28,271 nt of DNA, taken from assembly GCA_004555425.1 (NCBI GenBank), contig SFID01000024.1, positions 1-28,271 of the forward strand. Reading direction: 5' to 3'. The notes beneath the pieces were generated by a model, which did not search any database, was not told the origin of the DNA, and saw only the letters and a program-made list of their open reading frames with translations. The position numbers and the translations under genes are program-made. Source of the DNA: Bacteroidales bacterium. GTDB taxonomy: Bacteria > Bacteroidota > Bacteroidia > Bacteroidales > Bacteroidaceae. Shown one piece after another: positions 1 through 6,777 of the stretch. Within the stretch, counting starts at the first letter, position 1; each line of letters opens with the position of its first letter.

Positions 1-117
1 ACCGAATGAAAAACAAAAAGATACGGTGCGAGAGTCGGAAAGGCATCCAAGTTAAATAGAAAATCTACCTTCCATTGAAACTAATTTATAGAACCTACCA
101 CTAATACATTTCCTATC

Positions 118-639
118 ATGACCCGCGAAGAAATCGTCTTCAATTACCTGCAAGCGCACGACATCCCCTATACCGTTTACCACCATCCCGAGGGCAAAAC
201 CATCGAAGAGGCCAAACGCTGGTGGCGGGACGATGGCAGCGTGCACTGCAAGAACCTCTTTTTCCGCAACCACAAGGGCAACCGCCACTACCTCGTTTGC
301 CTACACTGCGACTACGACCTGCCGATTCACGACCTCGAGCAAATGCTCAAGGCTTCCCTTGTGGCAAAGGGCCAACCTTCGTGTGGCAAACTCTCCTTCG
401 CCTCGCCCGAACGCATGGAGCGTTATCTCGGACTGGAACCAGGCAGTGTGTCGCCTTTTGGTCTCATCAATGATGCCGAGCACCACGTGCACCTCTTCCT
501 GGATGCCCGTTTGCAAACGGCCGAGAGCCTGTCGTTTCACCCCAACGACTGCCGCGGCACGGTTGTTATCACCCGCGAAGACTTCGAACGCTATCTGGCG
601 TGCGTGGGCAATACTTACGAATATATCGCCTTCAACTAA
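118..639 (+). CDS. YbaK/ProX-type aminoacyl-tRNA deacylase
   Basis: Predicted 173-residue cytoplasmic protein of the YbaK/ProX (PrdX) family, often annotated as prolyl-tRNA synthetase associated domain protein. Family members hydrolyse mischarged aminoacyl-tRNA, classically Ala-tRNA(Pro), in trans. The sequence shows the family landmarks: HCKNLFFRNHKGNRHYLV near residue 42, GKLSFASPERMERYLGL near residue 90, the hallmark GSVSPFGLINDAEHHV near residue 109, and a C-terminal FHPNDCRGTVVI followed by GNTYEYIAFN. Length is normal for a stand-alone domain. It starts at an ATG shortly after an AT-rich leader. It is followed by coaX about 100 bp downstream, which has its own promoter, so the two need not be one operon. 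The family is clear; the exact tRNA substrate is inferred from the family. Confidence 0.9.
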   Translation: MTREEIVFNYLQAHDIPYTVYHHPEGKTIEEAKRWWRDDGSVHCKNLFFRNHKGNRHYLVCLHCDYDLPIHDLEQMLKASLVAKGQPSCGKLSFASPERMERYLGLEPGSVSPFGLINDAEHHVHLFLDARLQTAESLSFHPNDCRGTVVITREDFERYLACVGNTYEYIAFN

Positions 640-704
640 GGGGCATTTTTCCTCCGTTTCGTTGAAAAATCCCTAAGAATCGGGCAATTGCGTCAGGCAG
701 ATAC

Positions 705-735
705 GTTTTACTCCTTAAAATATTCCTATCTTTGC
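705..735 (+). promoter_or_regulatory. Bacteroidetes-type promoter of coaX
   Basis: TATCTTTG at 727-734 matches the TAnnTTTG -7 element of the Bacteroidetes primary sigma factor. A weak T-rich -33 candidate (GTTTTA) lies at 705-710. The coaX ATG at 742 is only 7 nt past the element, so the transcript would be leaderless or nearly so if this promoter is used. Confidence 0.5.
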
Positions 736-741
736 ACCGAT

Positions 742-1527
742 ATGCCACAAGCAAAGAGCCATTCCCTGCACCTAACTATTGACATTGGCAATACACGCAC
801 GAAGTTGGTGGCCTTTGCCAACGGACAGCCAATAGACAGCATTGCCCTGACAGACGACCAACAGCCGCACGGGCGCACCGCCTCCGCCATCGCTGCCGCA
901 GCAATGGCGCTGGCCGACCGCCAAGACGCGCTGTGGGAAGCCATCTGCTGGTGTCATACCGGCCCTGTGCCCGAGGGATTTACCGAGTGGGTATCTACGG
1001 CTGCCCCTCGGGTGGTCCAACTGACGGGCCTCACCCCCACCCCGCTCCAGATGCTTTATCGCACACCCCACACCCTTGGTGCAGACCGCTTGGCGGCTGC
1101 GCTGGGCGCGGTTTCCTTGATGCCCCACGCCCACCTCTTGGTCATTGACATCGGCACCTGCATCACGTACGACGTGGTAGAAGGTGGGCACGCCTTCCTA
1201 GGTGGCAACATCTCGCCAGGCGTACGTCTGCGCCTCCAGTCGCTCCATAACTATACGGCAGCCCTACCCCTGGTCTGCGCGGAAGGCGAACAGCCCCTCG
1301 TAGGCTACGACACGGAAACGGCCATCCGCAGCGGCGTCATCGCTGGTGTGCACGCCGAAATCCTAGGCATCGTCCGCGACCTTTCCAGCCGCTATCCACA
1401 ATTACAGGTGTGGCTCACGGGCGGCGAGACCCTAGGGCTGCACCATCCGGACGGGCATCCCCTGCATCGGGACCCCTATCTCGTGGCCCGCGGGCTGGAG
1501 AGCCTGCTTTCCAAACCCCTTTCCTAG
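742..1527 (+). CDS. coaX: Type III pantothenate kinase
   Basis: Phosphorylates pantothenate with ATP, the first step of coenzyme A synthesis. It belongs to the acetate kinase/Hsp70/actin ATPase fold. The N-terminal phosphate loop LTIDIGNTRTKLVAF is visible at about residues 11-25. The central motif GADRLAAALGAV and the following LLVIDIGTCITYDVV and GGNISPGVRLR are the pantothenate-binding and second nucleotide-binding segments typical of CoaX, and TGGE lies near the C-terminus. I chose ATG 742 over a TTG 54 bp upstream because the family starts just before the DIGNT motif and because a promoter lies in between. The length of 261 residues is normal. An outer-membrane protein gene follows after 39 bp, so co-transcription is likely. 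Confidence 0.95.
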   Translation: MPQAKSHSLHLTIDIGNTRTKLVAFANGQPIDSIALTDDQQPHGRTASAIAAAAMALADRQDALWEAICWCHTGPVPEGFTEWVSTAAPRVVQLTGLTPTPLQMLYRTPHTLGADRLAAALGAVSLMPHAHLLVIDIGTCITYDVVEGGHAFLGGNISPGVRLRLQSLHNYTAALPLVCAEGEQPLVGYDTETAIRSGVIAGVHAEILGIVRDLSSRYPQLQVWLTGGETLGLHHPDGHPLHRDPYLVARGLESLLSKPLS

Positions 1528-1566
1528 AAACCCTACGCTAACATCCGCAAACATACATCCGACAGA

Positions 1567-2883
1567 ATGAAATACATCCGCCAAACAATCGCTACTCTTG
1601 TCCTTCTGCTGGCTGCCGCCCTGCCCGCCACGGCGCAAACCAACGGTAGTAACACGCCCTATTCCCGCTACGGATTCGGTCTACTCAGCGACCGCGCCCA
1701 AGGATTCAACAAAGGCATGGGCGGCGTAGCCTATGGTATGCAAGACGGCAAGGAACTCAACGCCAAGAACCCTGCATCCTATGCCAGCATTGACTCTCTG
1801 AGTTTCCTCTTCGACGTGGGCATGGCCCTCCAGAACGGAAATTTCAAACAGGGAGCAATGAGCACAAACGCCAAGACGGCAGTCGTGGACTACATCAACG
1901 TGGGCTTCCGCCTTGCACCGAAGTTGGGCGTCTCGCTCGGCCTCATGCCCTTCAGCACGATAGGCTACAGCCTCAGCAATGAGAGCCACATCAACCGCCC
2001 TACGGGAGAAGTGACCCAGACCGACACGTACAGCGGTGACGGTGGCCTCCACGAAGTGTACGGCGGCCTTGGCTGGGCGCCTTTCCGCCCGCTGTCCATC
2101 GGCGTGAACGCAGGATATATGTGGGGCGACATGACGCACACGATTATGGCCAGTTTCAGCGATGCCAACATTTCTTCGCGCCGACGCCAATATGCAGCCA
2201 GCGTGCGCACCTACAAGGTGGACTTCGGCCTTCAGTACAACCAAAAACTCAACAAGCACAACCGCCTCGTGCTAGGTCTGACCTACGGTCTCGGCCACGA
2301 CATCAAGACGGCGGCCCACTACTATGACCAGAAGATTGTCTCGGGTACGATTGCCAATGGCGACACCCTGAGTTGCCCCAACGCTTACCAACTCCCCCAT
2401 ACCTACGGTGTAGGTCTCACGTGGGAGCACAAGAATCGCCTGCGCATTGGCGCCGATTATACGTTCCGCCAATGGGACGGCCTGCGCAGCCCGATTGTGC
2501 AGGAAAATCCCGATGGTACGCAATCCTACGTGACACATACGGGCGATTTCATGAACCAGCATTGCATCAACGTGGGTGCTGAGTACTATCCCAACCGCGA
2601 TGGACTGAAATGGCGCGACCATGTGCGCTACCGCCTCGGCTTCGGCTACAGTTCGCCCTACACCCGCATCAATGGCGTGGACGGCCCAACGTCCTATCTC
2701 GTTAGCCTGGGTGCCGCCCTGCCCATCGTGAACTACCACAACAACCGCTCGATTGTCAACCTAGCCCTGCAGTACGAGCACGTCAAGCCCAAAATGGCAG
2801 GTATGGTCACCGAAAACTACATTCGCCTGAACATCGGCATCTCCTTCAACGAGAAGTGGTTCATGAAGTGGAAGGTGGAATAA
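1567..2883 (+). CDS. Outer-membrane beta-barrel protein, signal peptide
   Basis: Predicted 438-residue exported protein. The first 24 residues form a classical signal peptide (MKYIRQ, a hydrophobic stretch, then ATAQ). The mature protein is rich in alternating aromatic/hydrophobic strands and Gly/Asn/Asp turns, such as NTPYSRYGFGLL, GGVAYGM and YRLGFGYSSPYTR. It ends in a strand-like segment (YIRLNIGISFNEKWFMKWKVE). It contains the early NPASYASIDSLSF segment that I associate with Bacteroidetes barrel proteins resembling the OmpP1/FadL/TodX group, encoded next to coaX. No ligand or transport substrate can be read from the sequence. It probably sits in the outer membrane; the neighbouring lptC and ppiD-like genes support an envelope role. 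Confidence 0.75.
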   Translation: MKYIRQTIATLVLLLAAALPATAQTNGSNTPYSRYGFGLLSDRAQGFNKGMGGVAYGMQDGKELNAKNPASYASIDSLSFLFDVGMALQNGNFKQGAMSTNAKTAVVDYINVGFRLAPKLGVSLGLMPFSTIGYSLSNESHINRPTGEVTQTDTYSGDGGLHEVYGGLGWAPFRPLSIGVNAGYMWGDMTHTIMASFSDANISSRRRQYAASVRTYKVDFGLQYNQKLNKHNRLVLGLTYGLGHDIKTAAHYYDQKIVSGTIANGDTLSCPNAYQLPHTYGVGLTWEHKNRLRIGADYTFRQWDGLRSPIVQENPDGTQSYVTHTGDFMNQHCINVGAEYYPNRDGLKWRDHVRYRLGFGYSSPYTRINGVDGPTSYLVSLGAALPIVNYHNNRSIVNLALQYEHVKPKMAGMVTENYIRLNIGISFNEKWFMKWKVE

Positions 2884-2924
2884 TACTGCCGACATTTGCA
2901 ATCGGTTCTCAGAGATAGCCAGTA

Positions 2925-3012
2925 TTTCAAGCCTATGAAACACTTGTTTCAAGCCCACGAAACACCTGTTTCAAGCCTATGAAACATCTGTTTCAAGCCC
3001 ACGAAACACTGA
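2925..3012. repeat. Four-copy 22-bp tandem repeat
   Basis: Units start at 2925, 2947, 2969 and 2991, each exactly 22 bp. Every unit begins TTTCAAGCC and carries GAAACA after a 3-base variable part. Units 1 and 3 have TAT, units 2 and 4 have CAC at that place, so there is a higher-order 44-bp period. TTTC and GAAA form an inverted repeat inside each unit. Confidence 0.9.
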
Positions 3013-3061
3013 CTATGTGCTGAAGCGGAATGGGAAAGTAGGAGTATGGATTCATTGGAAG

Positions 3062-3104
3062 GCAATGTACCGCACGTTGCTCGCTGCGTGTGGCTAAGCG
3101 GAAA
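3062..3104 (+). repeat. Dispersed palindromic (REP-like) element, copy 1
   Basis: Begins GCAATGTACCGCACGTTGCT and continues to AAGCGGAAAA. Over about 41 bases it differs from the left arm of the inverted repeat at 10090 by four bases. Related copies are at 10180-10226, 10240-10266 and 13181-13210. The bases that differ weaken the internal ACGTTGC/GCAACGT pairing of this copy. Confidence 0.8.
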
Positions 3105-3225
3105 AGCGACGCTAACAAGAAAGCCATCGTTCCTGGAAATTCATTTCTGGGCCTATAATCCCCACGGGCCAACCTCTCCCAATTCCCAACTCCAAAATTC
3201 TAACTCCTAACAAAGATTCGCCTCC

Positions 3226-3849
3226 ATGCGAAACCTTCTCCCAATATTACTAGTATTTCTCTTGGCCCTAACGGGGGCTTGCGGGACCGATGCGCCGCCT
3301 ACGGGCAGCGCAATTCGTGGTCGCGACTCCCTGCCCGTGATGACCACCTACGGCGTGTCGAAACTTATCTCCGACTCGGGCGTGGTGAAATACAAACTCG
3401 TGGCCGAAGAATGGCGATACTATGACCGCACACAGCCTGCTCGGCAGGAATTTCCCAAAGGCATCTTCATGGAGCGGTATGACAAAGCCTTCAAGGTGGA
3501 TATGTACCTCACAGCCGACACGGCCTACTGCTACGACAACTATTTGTGGGAACTCCGCGGCCGCGTCTTCGTGTGCGAAAGAACAAAGGGCATCACGTAT
3601 AGTTCAGAACAACTCTATTGGGACACGCGCAACCACCGCATGTATTCCCATACCTATATGCACATTGTCACGCCCGACCGCGACCTGCAAGGCGACTGGT
3701 TTGAGGCCAACGACCAACTATCCGACTATCACGTCAAACAAACACGCGGCTATATGCCTTTGCCACAAGACAAAAGTGCCACCTTGCCAGAACCTGGCGC
3801 TCCTAGCAGTCCTTCCACAACAGTGGAGTCCACAGATTCAATCCGCTGA
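3226..3849 (+). CDS. lptC: LptC-family LPS export lipoprotein
   Basis: Predicted 207-residue LptC family protein, the bitopic or lipid-anchored periplasmic component that passes lipopolysaccharide from LptB2FG to the LptA-like bridge. The N-terminus is a lipoprotein signal (hydrophobic stretch ending LTGAC), placing the lipidated Cys at residue 19. The beta-jellyroll part shows the family pattern: LISDSGVVKYKLVAEEWRYY, FPKGIFMERYDKAFKVDMYL, LTADTAYCYDNYLWELRGRV and SEQLYWDTRNHRMYS, ending VTPDRDLQGDWFEAND. The C-terminal 40 residues are low-complexity (Pro/Ser/Thr). It lies downstream of the barrel gene and upstream of the ppiD-like gene, a neighbourhood consistent with envelope biogenesis. 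The LptF/G permease of the window is 14 kb away, so the pathway is not in one operon. Confidence 0.85.
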   Translation: MRNLLPILLVFLLALTGACGTDAPPTGSAIRGRDSLPVMTTYGVSKLISDSGVVKYKLVAEEWRYYDRTQPARQEFPKGIFMERYDKAFKVDMYLTADTAYCYDNYLWELRGRVFVCERTKGITYSSEQLYWDTRNHRMYSHTYMHIVTPDRDLQGDWFEANDQLSDYHVKQTRGYMPLPQDKSATLPEPGAPSSPSTTVESTDSIR

Positions 3850-4164
3850 CATACCCGCGAGGGCTGACAATTTTTCCTTTTGCCAGCCCCTTTCGTGGGC
3901 CTACACACCCAGAAATCAGTATTTTTTCGGGAAAAACTACCCGTATTCTTTCTTTTTTTATAACTTTGCGCGTTGTTTCGGGGCATATCCGTTACCGCAA
4001 GGGCGTCTGCCGCGTCCCCACCTGCGGACTTACCGCCCCGTAAAACTATGGTCCAACGCCAACAAAAGGTGGCCGTATCAGAGCAACCCATACCTTATTA
4101 TATATAAGGCGTGGACCTTGGCAACCAACTCCCAAGCAAATAATAATAAAAACAATAACAACTA
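3850..4164 (+). promoter_or_regulatory. Promoter and structured leader of the ppiD-like gene
   Basis: No coding sequence seen. TAACTTTG at 3961-3968 matches the Bacteroidetes -7 element, so transcription would start near 3974 and give a leader of about 190 nt. Two stems follow. CGGGGC (3979-3984) pairs with GCCCCG (4035-4040). GGTCC plus CGCC (4050-4060) pairs with GGCG plus GGACC (4108-4117), enclosing a small hairpin CCTTAT/ATAAGG (4093-4109). The last 35 bases before the ATG are A-rich and unstructured, as is usual for Bacteroidetes translation starts. A further GGGCTG/CAGCCC pair lies around 3862-3898, upstream of the promoter, possibly the end of the lptC transcript. Confidence 0.5.
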
Positions 4165-6375
4165 ATGGCAGCATTACAAACACTAAGAAGTAAGCCCGCC
4201 CTGTTGATGTCCGTCATCGGTGGTGCCCTCCTGTTGTTTATCATCACCATGGTCATGGAGAACAACAGCGGCCTGTTCGGCGTCAGCGACGAAGCAGGCG
4301 AGGCTTTTGGAAATGAAATCAAGGTCAACGACCTCGAAACAAAAATCTCAGAGGAACAGAACCTTCAGGAAATTGCTACCTTCCTGAACAACTTCTTCCA
4401 GACTGGACAAATGGATTACCAGCGTCTGACAGAAGAACAGCGCGCACAGATTCGCCAAACCGTTTGGGACAATTTCGTCAACCACGGAGCCATTGAGCAG
4501 GAAGCAAACAAGCTTGGCCTCATCGTGACTGACGCAGAAATGCAGGCAGCACTCAAGACTCCCACCACCTTCGAGGCTCAATTCCTCATGATGGTAGGTC
4601 AGTTTGCCTACTCCAATCCCACAATTGAGGGTTACAAGAAGTTTATCAACGAGTTCGACAAGCAGTTGGCACAAATCAGTCAGGCCAACCCCGACATGGC
4701 TGAACTATTCGTCAATATCAAGCGTGCCTGTTTCTATGCAGAAGCTAAGTTGAAGAGCAGCCTGCTCGAGCAGAAATACCTCAATCTGATTAGAACGAGC
4801 TACACAACCAACCCCATTGCAGCTAAGATGGCCTTCGACGAGGAGAACACACTGCTGACCGTGGCCGTATCAGCCATCCCCTACACCACCATCCCCGATG
4901 ACACGGTCAAGGTGAGCGATGACGAAATCAAGGCTCGCTACGACGAATTCAAGGCAAACTTCTTCACGCCTATGGAAACCCGCAACGTGAAGGTGATTGA
5001 CTTCGTGGTAAACCCCAGCACGGCCGACAACCAGAACCTAATCAAGGAAGTGAAGGCGCTCGAAGATACACTGCGCAAGACTTCCAGCATGAAGGATATT
5101 GCCACAATCGTATCGGGCAGCAAGACAACCATCAACTACAATCAAGCCTACTTCAAAAAGGATGCCTTCAAGGAATCTCAGTTGATGGAGGTATACAACC
5201 AGCTTGACTCTATGGGCATCGGCAGCGTCAGCGCCACAAAGAGCGATGCACAGTTCGTGACTACCTTCAAGCTCGTTGACCGCAAGAACACCGCCGACTC
5301 ACTCAATATTCGCAGCCTTGCCGCTCGCGATGCCAAGCAGGCCGACAGCCTTCTCAATGCACTCAAGGGCGGTGCAGCTTGGGGCGACCTCGCAAAGAAA
5401 CTCGGGCAGAAAGACACCACTATGTGGCAGGCCACACCCTACTACGTAGCACAAGAAGCTGGCGACTCCAGCAAATACACCGATCCCTGCCAGATGCCGC
5501 TCAATACTCCTTGCATCCTCGGCAACTATGTCGTTGAGGTGATTGGCACGAAGGGCAACTCTGACAAGTACAACGTGGCTGTCATCAAGTGCCCCATCGA
5601 ATACAGCGATGTCACCTATAGCGCTGCACTGAGCCGTCTGAACGACTTCGTGGCCAACCACAAGGACGCCAACAAGTTTGAGGAGGAAGGCAAGAAGGCT
5701 GGTTTCACCGTTTACAGCCTGCCCGCAATGACCACTTCGGACTATATGCAGTTTGTCAACGTATGTGGCGACGGCGGCAAGGACGCTGTGCGCTGGCTCT
5801 TCGACGAAGCAAAGCCTGGTCAGGTATCTAACGTGTACGAAAGCCGCAATGCCAAGGACGAATCGCACCTCGTAGCCGTTGCGCTCGTAAGCGTCAGCGA
5901 TGGCGACTACCTCCCCTGGGACCATGAAGTAGTGAAGAATTACATCTCTGGCATCATCCGTCAGGAAAAGAAGGCCGAGATGATTCTTGGCAAGACGAAG
6001 AATGTCAAAACGATGGCCGATATGAAGAAGATTCAAGGTGCCCAGAACGACACGCTCCAGAATATCAGCCTCGCACAGGTTCCCTACAACGACTACAAAC
6101 TTGCAGGCTCGCTGGCAAAGGCTCAGAAGGGTCAGTTCGTAGGCAACATTAAGGCTGGCACAGGCATCTTCGCCATCCAGGTGATTGAAAAGACCACCAA
6201 GAATAAGACCTTCAACGCTTCCGTGGAGATGGCAAAAATCGAAAGCCGCAAACTCTACGAAAACTTTGCTACCCAGAGCATGTATGGTCGCCAGATGGGC
6301 CAGTATCCTACCGCCTTCCTCAACGAACTCATCATGCGCAACGGCAAGGTGAAGGATAACCGCTATAAGTTCTAA
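4165..6375 (+). CDS. PpiD/SurA-like membrane-anchored periplasmic foldase
   Basis: Predicted 736-residue protein of the SurA_N/PpiD type, usually annotated as peptidylprolyl isomerase. After a short cytoplasmic start (MAALQTLRSKPA) there is one membrane anchor at about residues 13-31 (LLMSVIGGALLLFIITMVME). The following GLFGVSDEAGEAFGNEIKVNDLETKI is the typical PpiD start of the periplasmic chaperone domain. The long helical N-terminal part (to about residue 240) is followed by an SDDEIKARYDEFKANFFTP segment and by two regions with the length of parvulin domains. Catalytic parvulin residues are not obvious, so chaperone rather than isomerase activity is possible. It probably acts on outer-membrane proteins leaving the Sec translocon. 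It is followed by a strong terminator-like hairpin at 6421. Confidence 0.85.
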   Translation: MAALQTLRSKPALLMSVIGGALLLFIITMVMENNSGLFGVSDEAGEAFGNEIKVNDLETKISEEQNLQEIATFLNNFFQTGQMDYQRLTEEQRAQIRQTVWDNFVNHGAIEQEANKLGLIVTDAEMQAALKTPTTFEAQFLMMVGQFAYSNPTIEGYKKFINEFDKQLAQISQANPDMAELFVNIKRACFYAEAKLKSSLLEQKYLNLIRTSYTTNPIAAKMAFDEENTLLTVAVSAIPYTTIPDDTVKVSDDEIKARYDEFKANFFTPMETRNVKVIDFVVNPSTADNQNLIKEVKALEDTLRKTSSMKDIATIVSGSKTTINYNQAYFKKDAFKESQLMEVYNQLDSMGIGSVSATKSDAQFVTTFKLVDRKNTADSLNIRSLAARDAKQADSLLNALKGGAAWGDLAKKLGQKDTTMWQATPYYVAQEAGDSSKYTDPCQMPLNTPCILGNYVVEVIGTKGNSDKYNVAVIKCPIEYSDVTYSAALSRLNDFVANHKDANKFEEEGKKAGFTVYSLPAMTTSDYMQFVNVCGDGGKDAVRWLFDEAKPGQVSNVYESRNAKDESHLVAVALVSVSDGDYLPWDHEVVKNYISGIIRQEKKAEMILGKTKNVKTMADMKKIQGAQNDTLQNISLAQVPYNDYKLAGSLAKAQKGQFVGNIKAGTGIFAIQVIEKTTKNKTFNASVEMAKIESRKLYENFATQSMYGRQMGQYPTAFLNELIMRNGKVKDNRYKF

Positions 6376-6420
6376 GACATCAATAAATGGGGATGCCTTA
6401 CGCGCTTCCCCAACTACATA

Positions 6421-6513
6421 AAGCCTTGACCGGCTTCTAGTTCACAGGTTTCAATCGTAGAAGCCAGCCTTTCTCTAAAGGACTCCGGAACTAGCAGCTG
6501 GTCAAGGCTTTTT
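6421..6513 (+). terminator. Long branched terminator-like hairpin after the ppiD-like gene
   Basis: Bases 6421-6443 pair with 6487-6509 over 23 positions, with one G.U and one mismatch, and the right arm runs into TTTTTT (6509-6514). Inside are two more hairpins: GGTTTC/GAAGCC (6448-6465) and CCTTT/AAAGG (6468-6481). The stem contains CTAGTTC and GAACTAG, and the inner part contains GTTTCAATCG. These resemble both strands of the linker of the hairpin array 50 bp downstream. It most likely ends the ppiD-like transcript. Confidence 0.7.
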
Positions 6514-6555
6514 TGGGGAAAGATACATTCACGTTACTACTCAGTCCTTCGACTA

Positions 6556-6690
6556 TTGAACTAGCAGCCGAAGGCTGCGATGAAACTAGGAAGCCACAGG
6601 CGACCGTTGAATCTAGGTCGCAGAGCGACCGCTGAAACTAGGAAGCCACAGGCGACCGTTGAAACTAGGAAGCCAAGGGCTTCCGCCGAT
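6556..6690. repeat. Short-hairpin repeat array A (five units)
   Basis: Five units with starts at 6564, 6589, 6616, 6641 and 6668 (period 25-27 bp). Each has a 6-7-bp stem with a 3-nt purine-rich loop, joined by linkers close to GTTGAAACTA. Stems: GCAGCC/GGCTGC, GGAAGCC/GGCGACC (imperfect), GGTCGC/GCGACC, GGAAGCC/GGCGACC (imperfect), GGAAGCC/GGCTTCC. The array ends 18 bp before the GTG where the mfd reading frame appears to begin. It also fills most of the 402-bp gap between the ppiD-like gene and mfd. I do not recognise the family. Confidence 0.9.
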
Positions 6691-6701
6691 ACAAAAAAAT
6701 T

Positions 6702-6766
6702 GTGACACTCCAAGACTTACTCTCCACGTATTCCCTCCATCCCGCGGTGCAAAGGCTGCAAAGGGT
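6702..6766 (+). pseudogene. mfd: Displaced 5' end of mfd in another frame
   Basis: Reading from GTG 6702 gives (M)TLQDLLSTYSLHPAVQRL, which fits the usual first residues of Bacteroidetes Mfd. This frame departs from the family at about 6752-6766 and stops near 6875. The crossover region carries the 8-bp direct repeat TGCAAAGG at 6748-6755 and 6757-6764, a plausible deletion or slippage site. Confidence 0.55.
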
Positions 6767-6777
6767 CGTGCGCGCCC

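Larger units (their letters stand above)
2884..3225. other. Repeat-bearing 342-bp gap before lptC
   Basis: No credible coding sequence. It contains a four-copy 22-bp tandem repeat (2925-3012) and one copy of a dispersed palindromic element (3062-3104), both listed separately. The last 100 bp before lptC are AT-rich, with no convincing TAnnTTTG promoter element. Confidence 0.7.

Noticed and set aside
3970..4164. 6S RNA, tmRNA or SRP RNA in the ppiD leader
   Set aside because: Length and structure invited comparison, but I could not find the diagnostic sequences of any of these RNAs.
6556..6690. CRISPR array
   Set aside because: The period is only 25-27 bp, and the variable parts are self-complementary hairpins reused between loci, not unique spacers. 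No cas gene is in the window.
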